This document shows, piece by piece, positions 45,856 to 55,615 of a DNA stretch of 64,000 nt. How positions within the stretch are numbered: position 1 is the first letter of the stretch; each line of letters opens with the position of its first letter. The translations under genes and the position numbers were made by a program. Origin of the DNA: Ogataea parapolymorpha DL-1 (lineage: Eukaryota > Ascomycota > Pichiomycetes > Pichiales > Pichiaceae); contig NC_027862.1 in the NCBI RefSeq assembly GCF_000187245.1, forward strand, positions 868,001 to 932,000, read 5' to 3'. The notes below the pieces were generated by a model, which had not been told where the DNA came from, made no database searches, and saw only the letters and a program-made list of their open reading frames with translations.

Positions 45856-47961
45856 CTATTTAGTCTTTTTATCCTCCACGATAACTCTTTTTGGTAAAAC
45901 CGAGGCAAACTTGAGCAATTCGTCCACGTTGTTAACATAAGTCGAAGGTTTCTCTTCTTCCTCTCTTTCCAGCAGTCTGGCCAGGGCTTTTTCTTTCTTA
46001 GCATTTTCTGGAGACGCTTCGACGTAATATTCGTTGATGATCATCTCGCCAAAGAACGAAATTGAGTGCACAAGAATACCTCCGATAACAATAAAGGGAA
46101 GAATCAAGTACCAGCTGTTTTTCACCGAGGTACGAGATGTCGATGCAACAATGTCTCCTCCATTATACATCAAAGAGATGGATGTAGAGGTGAGAGTGCC
46201 GATAATTAGCAGAACTTTGATAAAGACCGTCCATGGGAAAGCATTTTCGACTCGTTCGGGAACAGGAGCCCTGGTGAGGTTGAGAAGCTTGAAGTAATCG
46301 GCCTTGTCCTGAAACAGCTCTATAACCAAGGATATGACTGGGCCAAGCGACGAGGCTGGTCCAAACAGCATTAGGAATCCAAATTGGATGACAAGCTGTC
46401 TAAACTCGTCGTCTGCGGAGAACTCGGGCAACTCGACCATCTTCCGAATCTTGTCGAGATACTCCTTCTCCTGAGGAGGATCAGTGAGTTTCACGGGCAG
46501 CAACTTGGCAGGACCCATGAGGGACTTCACAGAGGGGAGTGCGAAAATCCTGGCTAGCACTTGAGGAAGCACGAACTCAAGCAGCAATCCCACGATTTGG
46601 TTGGTAAGAATGAAATACATGTATTGTGTGTTGAGTCTCAGCTTGTTGATTTCGTAGTCAGATTGTAGCAGAGGGATCTTTGGAATGAACGATTTGGAGC
46701 TGGACACCTTCTCGGCGTAGGAACCAATGTGAGGGAGGTATTCGTTTAGCTTGTATCCAAAGGGTAGGTAGATAAATGACGTGATAAATAGAGCCATGTA
46801 GCTTGCTAAAAAGTTGAACACAAACATTTTGATCAAAAACGATTTCCTTTTCGTGCTCCTGTCAGCATTCCCTTCGAACGAAAGGTAGCCATTGACCACC
46901 ACTGTGTAGACGGCAGTACATATAGGAACAATGGAGCAAATCAAGATGGTAGGGACTAGCGAGAGGTAGCTTTTGAGAGGACCTTGGTAAATCTCTGTCA
47001 GCAAAATTTCTATGACAAAACAACCCAGTTGATAAAACATCAAAGTCAAGCCAGCGCCGACGGCTATTGGAGTGAATAAGAGCTTGCGCAGAAGTACCTG
47101 GTGAGGCCTGATTTTGGAGCCTGATTTTTTGAACTCCAGCTTTGACACATTGGTGAGATTCCACTTCATAGAAAGTTGTTTTTCCTTGAAGTACCAGCTC
47201 AGGTAAAACCCAAGACCACTTAGCAGGTTGAGAACAGTAAACACCTTCGAGTACCTGCCGTACACACGATTGCAAATCACTCCAATTACAGACAGCAATG
47301 CGAGCCAATAGATGTACAGATTGCTCAGCTGGAAATAAAAAGCTGTTGGGGAGCCAAAGTTTTGAAACAGAAACTCGGACTGCTTTGAGGAGAATGGCTC
47401 ACTGAAAAATTTCAGCAGGTTGCTTTTCAAATTTTGAGCTTCTTTTTGGATAGCCTGGTGGTTGGCAACAGGCACACATGCCTCGACAAACTTCCAATTG
47501 CCTTCTCCAGGAGTGATCTCTGCGTTACCTTCAATCTTCTCTCCTGTCAGCTTAGTGTACACTATTCTGAGCCTATCTGCCGTGGAAATGTCAGAAGGTG
47601 CCACGACTCCATAGAAGCCTTCAACCTCTTTAGTTTTCTTTGCAAGCTTCTCAAATAAATCGTCCTTTAGCTTTATAAAAACGAGCAGATGGTTGGAATC
47701 TGTGTGGGGCCTGATGCTTATCTGGAATCCATTGAGATCCAATGCCTTGACTAGTCTCTGAAGATTGGTATCGGACTCAGTTTGAGGCTCCAAAGTGTTC
47801 GGATCAGCCAGGTATAGAACCTTGAGCACAAAGTCCGGGTTTAAATGCTGCAAGCTACCAATTGGCTCTCCTTGCTGATCCGAGGATGATCCCGATGATC
47901 CATGTTTGGCTTCGGAGGGTTTTCCTGTAGCTGTAGCATTCGAATGTATCTCTTGGGTCAT
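45856..47961 (-). CDS. IST2: Anoctamin-like ER membrane protein Ist2 (short-tailed)
   Basis: The protein has 701 aa. A cytosolic N-terminal domain (1-210) precedes about eight membrane segments of the TMEM16 fold (FGSPTAFYFQLSNLYIYW, then GPASSLGPVISLVIELFQD). After the last membrane helix only about 55 residues remain, ending KRVIVEDKKTK. S. cerevisiae Ist2 (946 aa) has a disordered tail of more than 300 residues that binds Osh6 and the plasma membrane to tether cortical ER. Here that tail is absent, so any tethering must use a different signal. The family includes scramblases and Ca-activated channels. Confidence 0.85.
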   Translation of the reverse strand: MTQEIHSNATATGKPSEAKHGSSGSSSDQQGEPIGSLQHLNPDFVLKVLYLADPNTLEPQTESDTNLQRLVKALDLNGFQISIRPHTDSNHLLVFIKLKDDLFEKLAKKTKEVEGFYGVVAPSDISTADRLRIVYTKLTGEKIEGNAEITPGEGNWKFVEACVPVANHQAIQKEAQNLKSNLLKFFSEPFSSKQSEFLFQNFGSPTAFYFQLSNLYIYWLALLSVIGVICNRVYGRYSKVFTVLNLLSGLGFYLSWYFKEKQLSMKWNLTNVSKLEFKKSGSKIRPHQVLLRKLLFTPIAVGAGLTLMFYQLGCFVIEILLTEIYQGPLKSYLSLVPTILICSIVPICTAVYTVVVNGYLSFEGNADRSTKRKSFLIKMFVFNFLASYMALFITSFIYLPFGYKLNEYLPHIGSYAEKVSSSKSFIPKIPLLQSDYEINKLRLNTQYMYFILTNQIVGLLLEFVLPQVLARIFALPSVKSLMGPAKLLPVKLTDPPQEKEYLDKIRKMVELPEFSADDEFRQLVIQFGFLMLFGPASSLGPVISLVIELFQDKADYFKLLNLTRAPVPERVENAFPWTVFIKVLLIIGTLTSTSISLMYNGGDIVASTSRTSVKNSWYLILPFIVIGGILVHSISFFGEMIINEYYVEASPENAKKEKALARLLEREEEEKPSTYVNNVDELLKFASVLPKRVIVEDKKTK

Positions 47962-48119
47962 GATATAGAATGAAACAGGTAGAGCTGAATTTTATTTTTT
48001 TGTTGCTATTTGCTGTATTTACAAAAGCTGAAAATCGTCCCCGTCGATCGACGTCTAACCAGATGTGGGGTAGTTGACCATTTTCAATCCTTATTATTTC
48101 TCCCCAATCTTTATTCTTC

Positions 48120-48488
48120 ATGTCCAAGACACCTGTGCCTTTTTCGCCAGAGAATATCAAGACTGTTGCCTCCCTGTATAGACGGTCCTTGAGAACTGCT
48201 GCTGACTGGATCAACAGACGTGATTTCTACCGTGCAAAGGCAGCAGAGATCAGGCTGCGCTTCGAGCAGAACCGCAACGTCTCAGACCCAAAAGAGCTAA
48301 AGGTAAGTTATTCTAGAGTTTCAATACTAATGTTATAGGCCATCATTGACAAAACTGAGCTCATGCTTAACAAATTCAAGCACCCAGACCCAATCATCCC
48401 CCCTCAAAGACCAGGAGGTATCATGTACGACAGAAACGCTCCTCCAAGATACTCATCAGGACCTGTACCATTCAGCAACGAGCTCTAG
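48120..48488 (+). CDS. NDUFB9: Complex I LYR-motif subunit NDUFB9 (B22), spliced
   Basis: The gene has exon 1 at 48120-48302 (61 codons), an intron at 48303-48338 and exon 2 at 48339-48488, giving 110 aa. The LYR motif lies at about 19-21 (ASLYRRSLRTA), followed by the family block RRDFYRAKAAEIRLRFEQNR and the C-terminal PIIPPQRPGG. NDUFB9 is an accessory subunit of mitochondrial NADH:ubiquinone oxidoreductase and binds acyl carrier protein. S. cerevisiae has lost complex I, so this gene excludes that group. It is divergent from IST2 with 158 bp between the ATGs. Confidence 0.9.
48303..48338 (+). other. 36-nt intron in the NDUFB9 gene
   Basis: GTAAGT at the 5' end, branch site TACTAAT at 48325-48331 and TAG at 48336-48338. 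The unspliced frame stops soon after; the spliced frame continues as the conserved NDUFB9 C-terminus. Confidence 0.9.
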
Positions 48489-48620
48489 CGTACATTTATG
48501 TTGCTCGGGCTTATTTATTAGTTTACCACCTATTTATTGATCGAAGATCGAAATATTTATTTCCTACAATATAGCTACTTCCGCGTATATTTTTTTATCC
48601 CCTTTTTCCCATCATAATTA

Positions 48621-50199
48621 ATGTCTTCAATAGTAGACCAGTGGCTGACATGGTTGACACCAGCGCATTACAGTAAGTTGATTGCATCAGTGACTGACTC
48701 TAGATAATCCATCTTTAACAGAGCCAATGGACCTTCAAACAACAAAATGTTACCTCTCAGAGGGCGGTCATCTATCGAGCGATTTTTATGCTCAATTCTG
48801 CGATCAGCGACTACATCAGCTCCAGGCCCATATATACTACTTCAAAATGGCTTTGGTCATCAGTATTGTGGGCATATTGTCTATAACCTTATACTACAAT
48901 ATGAAACAATACAACAAGGATAATCCGCCTGTTAATCCTCAACCTCTTTTGCACCCACAGACGCTTCGGCAGGCGATAGTCAGCATGCTCCTAAATGTAA
49001 GAATAAGTGTCTCAGAGGTAATGAAGTTTGGATGTCATGATAATCAAGATAGATATTACAACGACGCCATCATAGATCAATACTACGAGGACGACTCATA
49101 TCAACTTCAATACTGTATGGACGAGGTTACTGGCGAATTGGTCAAATTTCAGCCAGAAATTTTATCGTCAACTACCGATCACCTATTTGATTCGCCTGAG
49201 ATTCTTACCAGTGCTACAGCGTCGGATGACTTAAGAATTATTGTGGAAAAGGCTGAATCAGATAATCTTCATGCCTACATTTTCGATCGAGAAAGTTTGG
49301 AAACAAACACTATGGCCCTTACCACCAAGTATTTACTAAAAGAGTCTGTTGACATTGACCACTATCTGACAGTGTGTTACGGTGGATCTGATGATCAAGA
49401 GGAAGGTGCGGATCAAGACGCAGAAATCGACTACTCCGAGCTGAAACCCAATTTTGATGTCCTCACTTTAGATTACTATCTCACAGACCAAGAACATAAT
49501 AAGTTTGAAGATATCAATACTCTTAGAAAGCTCATGTCTTTGGAAGATGTCGGTGAGTCCATCCGTCCAACCATTGTTGCCCATACTCCATTCATCTGCT
49601 ATCTTATTCAGACTACGCCTAATCCTCATTTCAAGCAGTTAATGTTCAAATTTGTGAAAGACCTCATCACTTATGAAACCGACAACTCATTAGACCTTGA
49701 CCACTTTGCACTGCTTATAAACTGCATTTTTGGGGCAACGAGATCAGCGTCTGAGAATCAAACCTATAGCTGTGGCGTGAAAACATTGTATGCGACGCTG
49801 GGGGCCGTGGCAATGGAAGATTTTATTGAGGGATTTGATTCCTGGTTTGTTAAGGACCCCCCAGATTACGAGGTGGAGCTAGAACTGCTGAAATTGGTTT
49901 TGCTTAAAAACTTGCAAGCACTAAGCTGCGACTTGTATTTATTTGATGCAGTCTCTGAAAAGATCAAACCATTGCTTTCGCGGCTTCCAGAAAGCTGGAA
50001 GGTTTCCGAAATGAGACTTGTGTGGGATATGATCTGCTGCCATGTGGGTAATGAGAACAGTCTTCGTGGGCAGACGTTGCCTGGGAAACCTGCAGAGAAT
50101 AAGCGCAAATGCTCTGTAGCCCTGGACCCAATCCCAAGTCCCACGAAGAAGTTCAAAGGACTCAGAAGCTCAAATCGGAACGACTTTGCATACACGTGA
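48621..50199 (+). CDS. Unrecognised protein with one membrane segment, spliced
   Basis: The gene has exon 1 at 48621-48672 and exon 2 at 48704-50199, giving 515 aa beginning MSSIVDQWLTWLTPAHYNNP. One hydrophobic segment follows at about residues 67-82 (ALVISIVGILSITLYY). The rest is a soluble acidic region (clusters of Asp/Glu around 200-240) and a helical C-terminal half. The C-terminus is basic (SPTKKFKGLRSSNR), resembling a nuclear localisation signal. A single helix plus an NLS-like tail could fit a nuclear-envelope protein, but no family motif was recognised. Without splicing, the first ATG would be at 48727, removing 25 residues. Confidence 0.7.
48673..48703 (+). other. 31-nt intron in the unrecognised membrane-protein gene
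   Basis: GTAAGT at the 5' end, ACTGAC branch-like site at 48693-48698 and TAG at 48701-48703. It splits a codon after its first base. Removal joins an ATG-initiated 17-codon exon to the long frame. Confidence 0.75.
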
Positions 50200-50301
50200 T
50201 TTCAATAGCATAAAAAAGACTATTATATTAATTATTAAATCAGATACCATAAAGTCAAATCTCGAAAACTCAAGGAAAAGTTTGACTAACTGAAAGATAT
50301 G

Positions 50302-50459
50302 GTGTGTGTGTGTGTGTGTGTGTGTTTCCATCAAGGGCCATGGAACGGACTCTCTCCCCCATTCTAGTTCCCCTGTGTGTGTGTATAATATTAAAAAAAT
50401 TGAGCAGCATTCCCAACAAGACTGGTTCTGATCAATCGTCACGAGTGTGTGTGTGTGTT
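50302..50459. repeat. Three (GT)n microsatellite tracts
   Basis: GT runs lie at 50302-50325 (about 12 units), 50374-50384 and 50445-50459, in the 299-bp gap between the convergent ends of the unrecognised membrane-protein gene and FTR1. All three read GT on the + strand. Confidence 0.9.
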
Positions 50460-50498
50460 GGACGATCTCACATAGTCAGTCTTGTTTTCGATCTGCCT

Positions 50499-51671
50499 TT
50501 ATTTCAGAGCAGTTGCTTCATCGTCGGCAGTGACCTTCTCAACTTTGGCAGCCCCGAATTCATTCGAACCATCAAGATTCTGAGCTTGCTCAACAAGCTT
50601 CCTGTTGGCTTCCTTGAAAAGACGGGCCTCTTCCTCAGCAGACAACTCGTTCTTACCCTTCTTCTTGATGTGCCACATTGGGTTCAACTTTCTGAGGGTC
50701 AAGTTTTTGGTGAATGGAAGGTGGCCGTGTCTTTCCTCGTAATACATCAAAGCCAAAGTCAACATGACGGCAATCCAGTAGATGTTGTACGACAAAACAG
50801 AACCGTACGTGGCAGAGTTCTGCCATCCGAGCAACGAGTTGAAGACATCCCAACCGTTGTCTCTCTCTGGGTTGCAGCAGTTGACGTGCCAAACAGACTT
50901 TTTGATGTTGTAAGTACCTGGGCCGGAACCGTTTTCGGAAGCATCACCACCAGTCTGTTTGTTGAAGATATAGGTCTCGAAGTACCAGACTGCTCTAGAA
51001 AATAGACCAGCAGCAATCAGATACAAGATAGCAGTAGAGATGCACAGGAATAGCTGCAGTGAAACCGTGGAACCTCCGTAGAAAAGGAGGACACCGACAC
51101 CGATACCAGCAATCAGACCACAAACAACTGGCAATGGAAATGAAGAAGCTGGAGAAGTCATAGTGACACCGCCAACAAAAACAACAGCTTCCAGACCCTC
51201 TCTCATACATGTGATGAATGGAAGAATGAACATGGAGTATTTTTTGACGAGGTAGCCAAATTTGAACCGTTCGGCCTTGCTGACAGGAGGTGTCACTAAG
51301 GCTCTGGCGATTTTGACTCTCCACTTGGCCTGCATCTTGTTAACTCTCAACATGGCAATACCCATAAAAGAAATGAGGACGGTGGCGATAAGGGAGAAAA
51401 TACCTTCCCACAAATCTTCAGATTTGGACCAAATATTGTTGTCCAGAGAATAGTATGCACCAATAAATGCACCTCCCAGGATCAAACAGATAAGAACACC
51501 CAAACCCGCACCCCACCAAACTTGCTTCCGGAGCTGTTTGTGCACAGCAGGGCTCCGAGAGCCCAAGCTCTGTTTCAAGAAAGCAAGAAGAACCGCAACG
51601 ACGACAACGGCTTCCAAGGTCTCTCTCAAAACAATGAAGAAGATCTGGACCGTAAAAACTTTGTTAGCCAT
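50499..51671 (-). CDS. FTR1: High-affinity iron permease
   Basis: The protein has 390 aa with about seven membrane segments. Two REXLE iron-transport motifs are present: RETLE in the first helix region and REGLE in the fourth. The cytosolic C-terminus ends KVEKVTADDEATALK. Ftr1 carries Fe3+ across the plasma membrane together with a multicopper oxidase (Fet3), which is not in this window. The promoter has several GATAA boxes, including a palindrome adjoining the ATG, matching GATA-type iron repressors (Sfu1/Fep1) of non-Saccharomyces yeasts. Confidence 0.95.
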   Translation of the reverse strand: MANKVFTVQIFFIVLRETLEAVVVVAVLLAFLKQSLGSRSPAVHKQLRKQVWWGAGLGVLICLILGGAFIGAYYSLDNNIWSKSEDLWEGIFSLIATVLISFMGIAMLRVNKMQAKWRVKIARALVTPPVSKAERFKFGYLVKKYSMFILPFITCMREGLEAVVFVGGVTMTSPASSFPLPVVCGLIAGIGVGVLLFYGGSTVSLQLFLCISTAILYLIAAGLFSRAVWYFETYIFNKQTGGDASENGSGPGTYNIKKSVWHVNCCNPERDNGWDVFNSLLGWQNSATYGSVLSYNIYWIAVMLTLALMYYEERHGHLPFTKNLTLRKLNPMWHIKKKGKNELSAEEEARLFKEANRKLVEQAQNLDGSNEFGAAKVEKVTADDEATALK

Positions 51672-51687
51672 TGATAAGAATTATCAA
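51671..51687. promoter_or_regulatory. GATAA inverted repeat at the FTR1 start
   Basis: TTGATAAG and ATTATCAA form an imperfect palindrome (GATAA at 51673-51677, TTATC at 51681-51685), directly upstream of the minus-strand ATG. Further GATAA boxes are at 51826-51830 and 51918-51922. Confidence 0.5.
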
Positions 51688-51761
51688 CTGTTTATTTTAG
51701 AACGGGGGAGAGAGTATAAACCGTTCGCAGTGAAGCAGTTTTTTTTGAGAGGAGACGAAGG

Positions 51762-51770
51762 CCTTTTATA
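51762..51770 (-). promoter_or_regulatory. FTR1 TATA box
   Basis: TATAAAAGG on the minus strand, about 90-100 bp upstream of the ATG. Confidence 0.5.
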
Positions 51771-52035
51771 GGAGGGAGGTGCTAAAAATACCAAAAGAAA
51801 AAAAGACAATGCGATTGATTTTTTAGATAAAGGTGCTGAAATTATGCGGTGTGAGGTCTCCTCCCTATTATTTCGGACATTTCGCGAACCTGATTGGGAC
51901 AAAACATTTCACCGCCCGATAATTACGCTACACTCAACACTTCCGTATCTGCAATGTTTGTCGGCAATACAAGCTTGTGTGCATTTTCCAGTGATGCGTG
52001 TACGTGCCCGCAACAATTTGGCTTTTTTTCCACGT
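51771..52035. other. Upstream part of the FTR1 promoter
   Basis: The gap between FTR1 and DMA1 is 51672-52035 in all. It carries the FTR1 TATA and GATAA boxes and the 3' side of DMA1. No gene was recognised in it. Confidence 0.5.
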
Positions 52036-53364
52036 TTATTCGTCCTCGTCAAAATCGGCTTCCATATCGCAGACTGCTTTACAATTTGGGCACAGAAATT
52101 GGGGGTATGTCTTGACCACTATTGGCCTGATGCATTTGTAGTGCCACGAATGCGAACAGCTTGAGACAAAAACCGCTTGACAAGGCTTTATGGCACTCAA
52201 GCAAATGGCACATGGCGAGACCTCTTCTTCTGATGTCATAAGCGTGAGTTTTTTTAGACGTTCGTGTGCTTCCTCATTAAATTTCTGCGTTCTCCTGCAC
52301 CATGAAGAATTCAGCTCCACCGTCACTTTGACGCATCGATAGATATCTTCCGATCCTCCTCGGTAGTCCATTCCCAATTGCAATATGTCGGAGTCCTTTA
52401 GAACGTACTTCCTGCTTTCCGTATTTGCTGGAGAGAGCCTGACATGGTTCAGAAATGTACCTGACGAAGAGCACACGTCCTTCAAATACCAAGTACCATT
52501 GTGATCGACAGATATTTCGGCATGCTGCCGCGACACAACCTTGCTCTTGAAAACCACAGCTGCTGAGGAACCTTGTGGAGCTGTGGCGGCACTTTTGCAT
52601 TTTTCTGTGTATCTCCCCACCATAATCGACATTCCAGGCTTGATCTTGCGAATTAGAGGCCCAAAATACATAAATGGTGTCGATGACGAATGGTCGATGA
52701 ATGGTGTGAGACGAATCGCGTAGTATCCATTCTCGTCGCATTTAGGCGCCTCCATCTCTGCCCCAGGGGCATCGAGAGGTGTTGTGATACCTTCGCTCAT
52801 GGAATCTGCCAGATCTTCCATATTGATATCACTATCCCCCTCAACGGCCTCCGACGTTATTGCGCTCAAATTTGCCGGTGCGTCGGTTGAAGGACTCTCT
52901 GGTGGGGCACTATTTGTCTCGCGTAGCCTCGTCACTGGAACAGGCGCTTCCAAGGTTGGCCGCGGTTGCGAGTTCTCAACGTAAGCACTCAAATTGGCCA
53001 CTGTAGGACTATTCGCTATGTTCAGGTTGTAGAGGTGGCGATCAAACCGATTGTGCTGATTGTATTGCGTCTGATCCTGTTCGTAGCGTTCGGAGTTGGG
53101 GCCAGAGCTATCATCAGCAGACAACGAAGGCAGGGAAATAGAAGATTGTCCAGCAGAGGCCGCCCGTGTCGGATTTGGCGACTCTTCGCCGGACGGCTGT
53201 GAGTTGATATTTGTGCTGTTGATCACAGAGGTACGGACCGTGTTCACAATGCTAGAAAACACGTTTCCCACACTTGGCTTACGTCTGACCTGAGTCGAAC
53301 GAGGGTTTTCAAGACTGATGGACGATCTGCCTGAACTCGTGCCTGAAATGCTGGGGAAAGCCAT
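52036..53364 (-). CDS. DMA1: FHA-RING ubiquitin ligase Dma1/Dma2 (Chfr/RNF8-like)
   Basis: The protein has 442 aa from the ATG at 53364. The Ser/Pro-rich N-terminal half (to about 210) is disordered. The FHA domain follows (about 225-345: MVGRYTEK, SRQHAEI, GTFLNHVRLS), binding phosphothreonine. A RING finger lies near the C-terminus (CAICLSAIKPCQAVF, CSHSWHYKCI, CPNC). Dma proteins control septin dynamics, spindle position and mitotic exit. Confidence 0.93.
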   Translation of the reverse strand: MAFPSISGTSSGRSSISLENPRSTQVRRKPSVGNVFSSIVNTVRTSVINSTNINSQPSGEESPNPTRAASAGQSSISLPSLSADDSSGPNSERYEQDQTQYNQHNRFDRHLYNLNIANSPTVANLSAYVENSQPRPTLEAPVPVTRLRETNSAPPESPSTDAPANLSAITSEAVEGDSDINMEDLADSMSEGITTPLDAPGAEMEAPKCDENGYYAIRLTPFIDHSSSTPFMYFGPLIRKIKPGMSIMVGRYTEKCKSAATAPQGSSAAVVFKSKVVSRQHAEISVDHNGTWYLKDVCSSSGTFLNHVRLSPANTESRKYVLKDSDILQLGMDYRGGSEDIYRCVKVTVELNSSWCRRTQKFNEEAHERLKKLTLMTSEEEVSPCAICLSAIKPCQAVFVSSCSHSWHYKCIRPIVVKTYPQFLCPNCKAVCDMEADFDEDE

Positions 53365-53578
53365 GACTAACAATGAAAATCACGCCTTATGATCTGATGT
53401 TGAGACTCCGGTGATTTCCGTGCAATAAATAACCAGTATCGATATTTTTAGAGTACCCAAAGACTTGTTGTCTAATTTATTCAATACATAAATTTGATTC
53501 TTCTATTTTTTTTCCTTGCAAATTACTGTATCAGGTATCGGTGTTAGGGTGTGCTTCGAATCCTACAGAAAGCATATA

Positions 53579-55552
53579 TTAATCCATACACAGTTCCCCA
53601 ATAGGCGACTTGCCTAAAACTTCAATAGTGTACTTGAGGTCTTTGTGCTGTTTTGACTGAGGGTCCCATTGTCTGTAGGCGTCAAACAAATTTTGCAATA
53701 GCTTCCTGGTGGGGAAATTGTGCAATTTCAACACCTCTTGCAAAAATCCTCGCAGGCACCAGGGGAGATGATATTGGTTGAAGCAGAATTTCTTAACGTT
53801 GATAGGCTTCACGTTTAGACGATGTTGAGCAACAGGGTTTGAGGTTTCTAGAATATTGGCGATACCCACCCGATAAACGTTTTTATTAGTTATAATATTG
53901 CCATGACTTCCTGCTCCCAAAGTGCCCTGTAAATAGCTATTAATTTCAACTAGCAATTCGTGATCGTCGTAGTTCAAATTTCGCACAATCATCACCAGCG
54001 TCACAAGCTGCCTCAAAAATGCAGGAGTGTTGTCTTTCAGGTAGACGCATCTATAAATGTTGGGATGATTGAGATGAGCACACATAGACGAATAGAGCGG
54101 AACAAACTGGTCATCCATCGAGCCAACAAAAGTCAGCTTGACATTTTTGCGCAAAAGGATTTCGATATGTCGTGCGAGCTCTTTGCTTTGGACGGTTTCG
54201 TCGTCTTGGAAATCAAAGAGCTCCATCAAAACGTCGTTTTCAAAAGGAGTGTAGGCTCTGACGGAAAGCTTCGAGTCGAGCCCTTTGTAAGGACCAAGAC
54301 ACACCCCTGAAATATTTATTAGTCCTGCCTTTTCAATATTATCGATGTAGCCTGCCGTTATCAGTCGCGATATAACATGTATTGCCACGGGTACTGTTTG
54401 AGAGTGGGATGCAACAAATAAATAATCGCAGTTCAAAATCGAGTCTAACCAATTGTCTAGCAGCAAAAATAGACAGCTATTGACCCTTTCGAGGATTCTT
54501 CCCGAGCCGTCCATCGATATGGTTTCTATATCCATGTTGACTCCGTGATTTCTTCCCCATTCACGCAAGCAATCTGTGATTTTTTCTGTCATTATATTAG
54601 CTGATCCTGTAGGCTGTCCGATAAGCGATTTAATCATTTTGAAAGGGAGGAACCCATGAATAGATATTATAAGAGCCTTTTTAGTCTCTGTCTTGCCCAA
54701 CAAGGGTTCGTTGAATGTCGGGTCGTGGTAGAGGTGCATTTCTGGAGGTACCAATGGAACGGGGCATATCTTTGATAGGAAAAGCCGCAATTTTGTCCTC
54801 CTAGTTAAATCGCGGTAATTGTAGCTTATATCAGGTACCACATCAGAAAACGACTCTTCTAGCTTGTCGATTGAAGCTTCTTGATTTTCATACTGTGTTT
54901 TTGGTAGCGATTCACAATGAACAGGCGAATTTGAAGTCGCTGTACCGAAAATGCTCAGTTCGCCTCCCTTGTTCCCATAATGAGTTTCGAAAGCCCATGA
55001 TGTTGTTCGCTGTATTTGTGGCCCCAGAACAGATAATTGGTCGACTGCTGCTTTCACTCGTTCATCCTCGCTCGTTCGCACTGATGCCTGATCTTTCGAA
55101 TTCTCGTTCGCAGCTGCTGACCACGGCCACCCCCACCATCCGCGCGCTTCACTCTCTGTTACATTACTGGCAGCATTAGTGTGTGATTGCGTTGCGGCCT
55201 GTCGTCCAAAAGTTCCTATCCAGCTAGACCAAGAAGATTGTTGCTCTTGGCCCCACAACCCCCATCTGTTGAGAAACCCGTCCTGCGCATGGCCAAGGTC
55301 TTCTTGGGATGTTACAGATTGTTCTTTTATTTGACTACGGTACTGCTCGAGAGTCAGGTCTTGTTCCTCAGTTGTCTGCGAATTATTGCCATCTTGTTCT
55401 GGTGTCTCTGCTATATCTGTCTGTGGGCTCTTCAATTGCTTGTTATCATCTTGTTGGTTCTTTTTGAAACGGTTTTTTAGCAACGATGATATCGAATTTG
55501 TCGAATGTGACCTCTCCACTGATGATTTCTGGGGAGATTCGGGTTTTCCCAT
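53579..55552 (-). CDS. Alpha/beta-hydrolase-fold protein, YML020W-like
   Basis: The protein has 657 aa. The first 240 residues are Ser/Gln-rich with Trp-rich segments (GWWGWPWS), then a compact domain with ISIHGFLPFK (strand and oxyanion-like HG) and VASHSQTVPVAIH, a nucleophile-elbow-like SHS sequence in place of GxSxG. VGSMDDQFVPLYS resembles the acid-loop region (Asp) of lipases, and DDHELLV may hold the histidine. Activity is unproven. I recall an uncharacterised S. cerevisiae protein of similar length and layout (YML020W). Its ATG is only 63 bp from the divergent ATG16 start. Confidence 0.6.
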   Translation of the reverse strand: MGKPESPQKSSVERSHSTNSISSLLKNRFKKNQQDDNKQLKSPQTDIAETPEQDGNNSQTTEEQDLTLEQYRSQIKEQSVTSQEDLGHAQDGFLNRWGLWGQEQQSSWSSWIGTFGRQAATQSHTNAASNVTESEARGWWGWPWSAAANENSKDQASVRTSEDERVKAAVDQLSVLGPQIQRTTSWAFETHYGNKGGELSIFGTATSNSPVHCESLPKTQYENQEASIDKLEESFSDVVPDISYNYRDLTRRTKLRLFLSKICPVPLVPPEMHLYHDPTFNEPLLGKTETKKALIISIHGFLPFKMIKSLIGQPTGSANIMTEKITDCLREWGRNHGVNMDIETISMDGSGRILERVNSCLFLLLDNWLDSILNCDYLFVASHSQTVPVAIHVISRLITAGYIDNIEKAGLINISGVCLGPYKGLDSKLSVRAYTPFENDVLMELFDFQDDETVQSKELARHIEILLRKNVKLTFVGSMDDQFVPLYSSMCAHLNHPNIYRCVYLKDNTPAFLRQLVTLVMIVRNLNYDDHELLVEINSYLQGTLGAGSHGNIITNKNVYRVGIANILETSNPVAQHRLNVKPINVKKFCFNQYHLPWCLRGFLQEVLKLHNFPTRKLLQNLFDAYRQWDPQSKQHKDLKYTIEVLGKSPIGELCMD

Positions 55553-55615
55553 AATTTGCGGGATAAGATAAATTGTGTGCTAATTGATTCTATTTTGTTC
55601 TAACTTTTGTTTCTC

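Noticed and set aside
50302..50325. GT tract as telomere-like repeat
   Set aside because: Perfect dinucleotide repeat inside a normal gene array; telomere repeats of yeasts are longer, more complex units.
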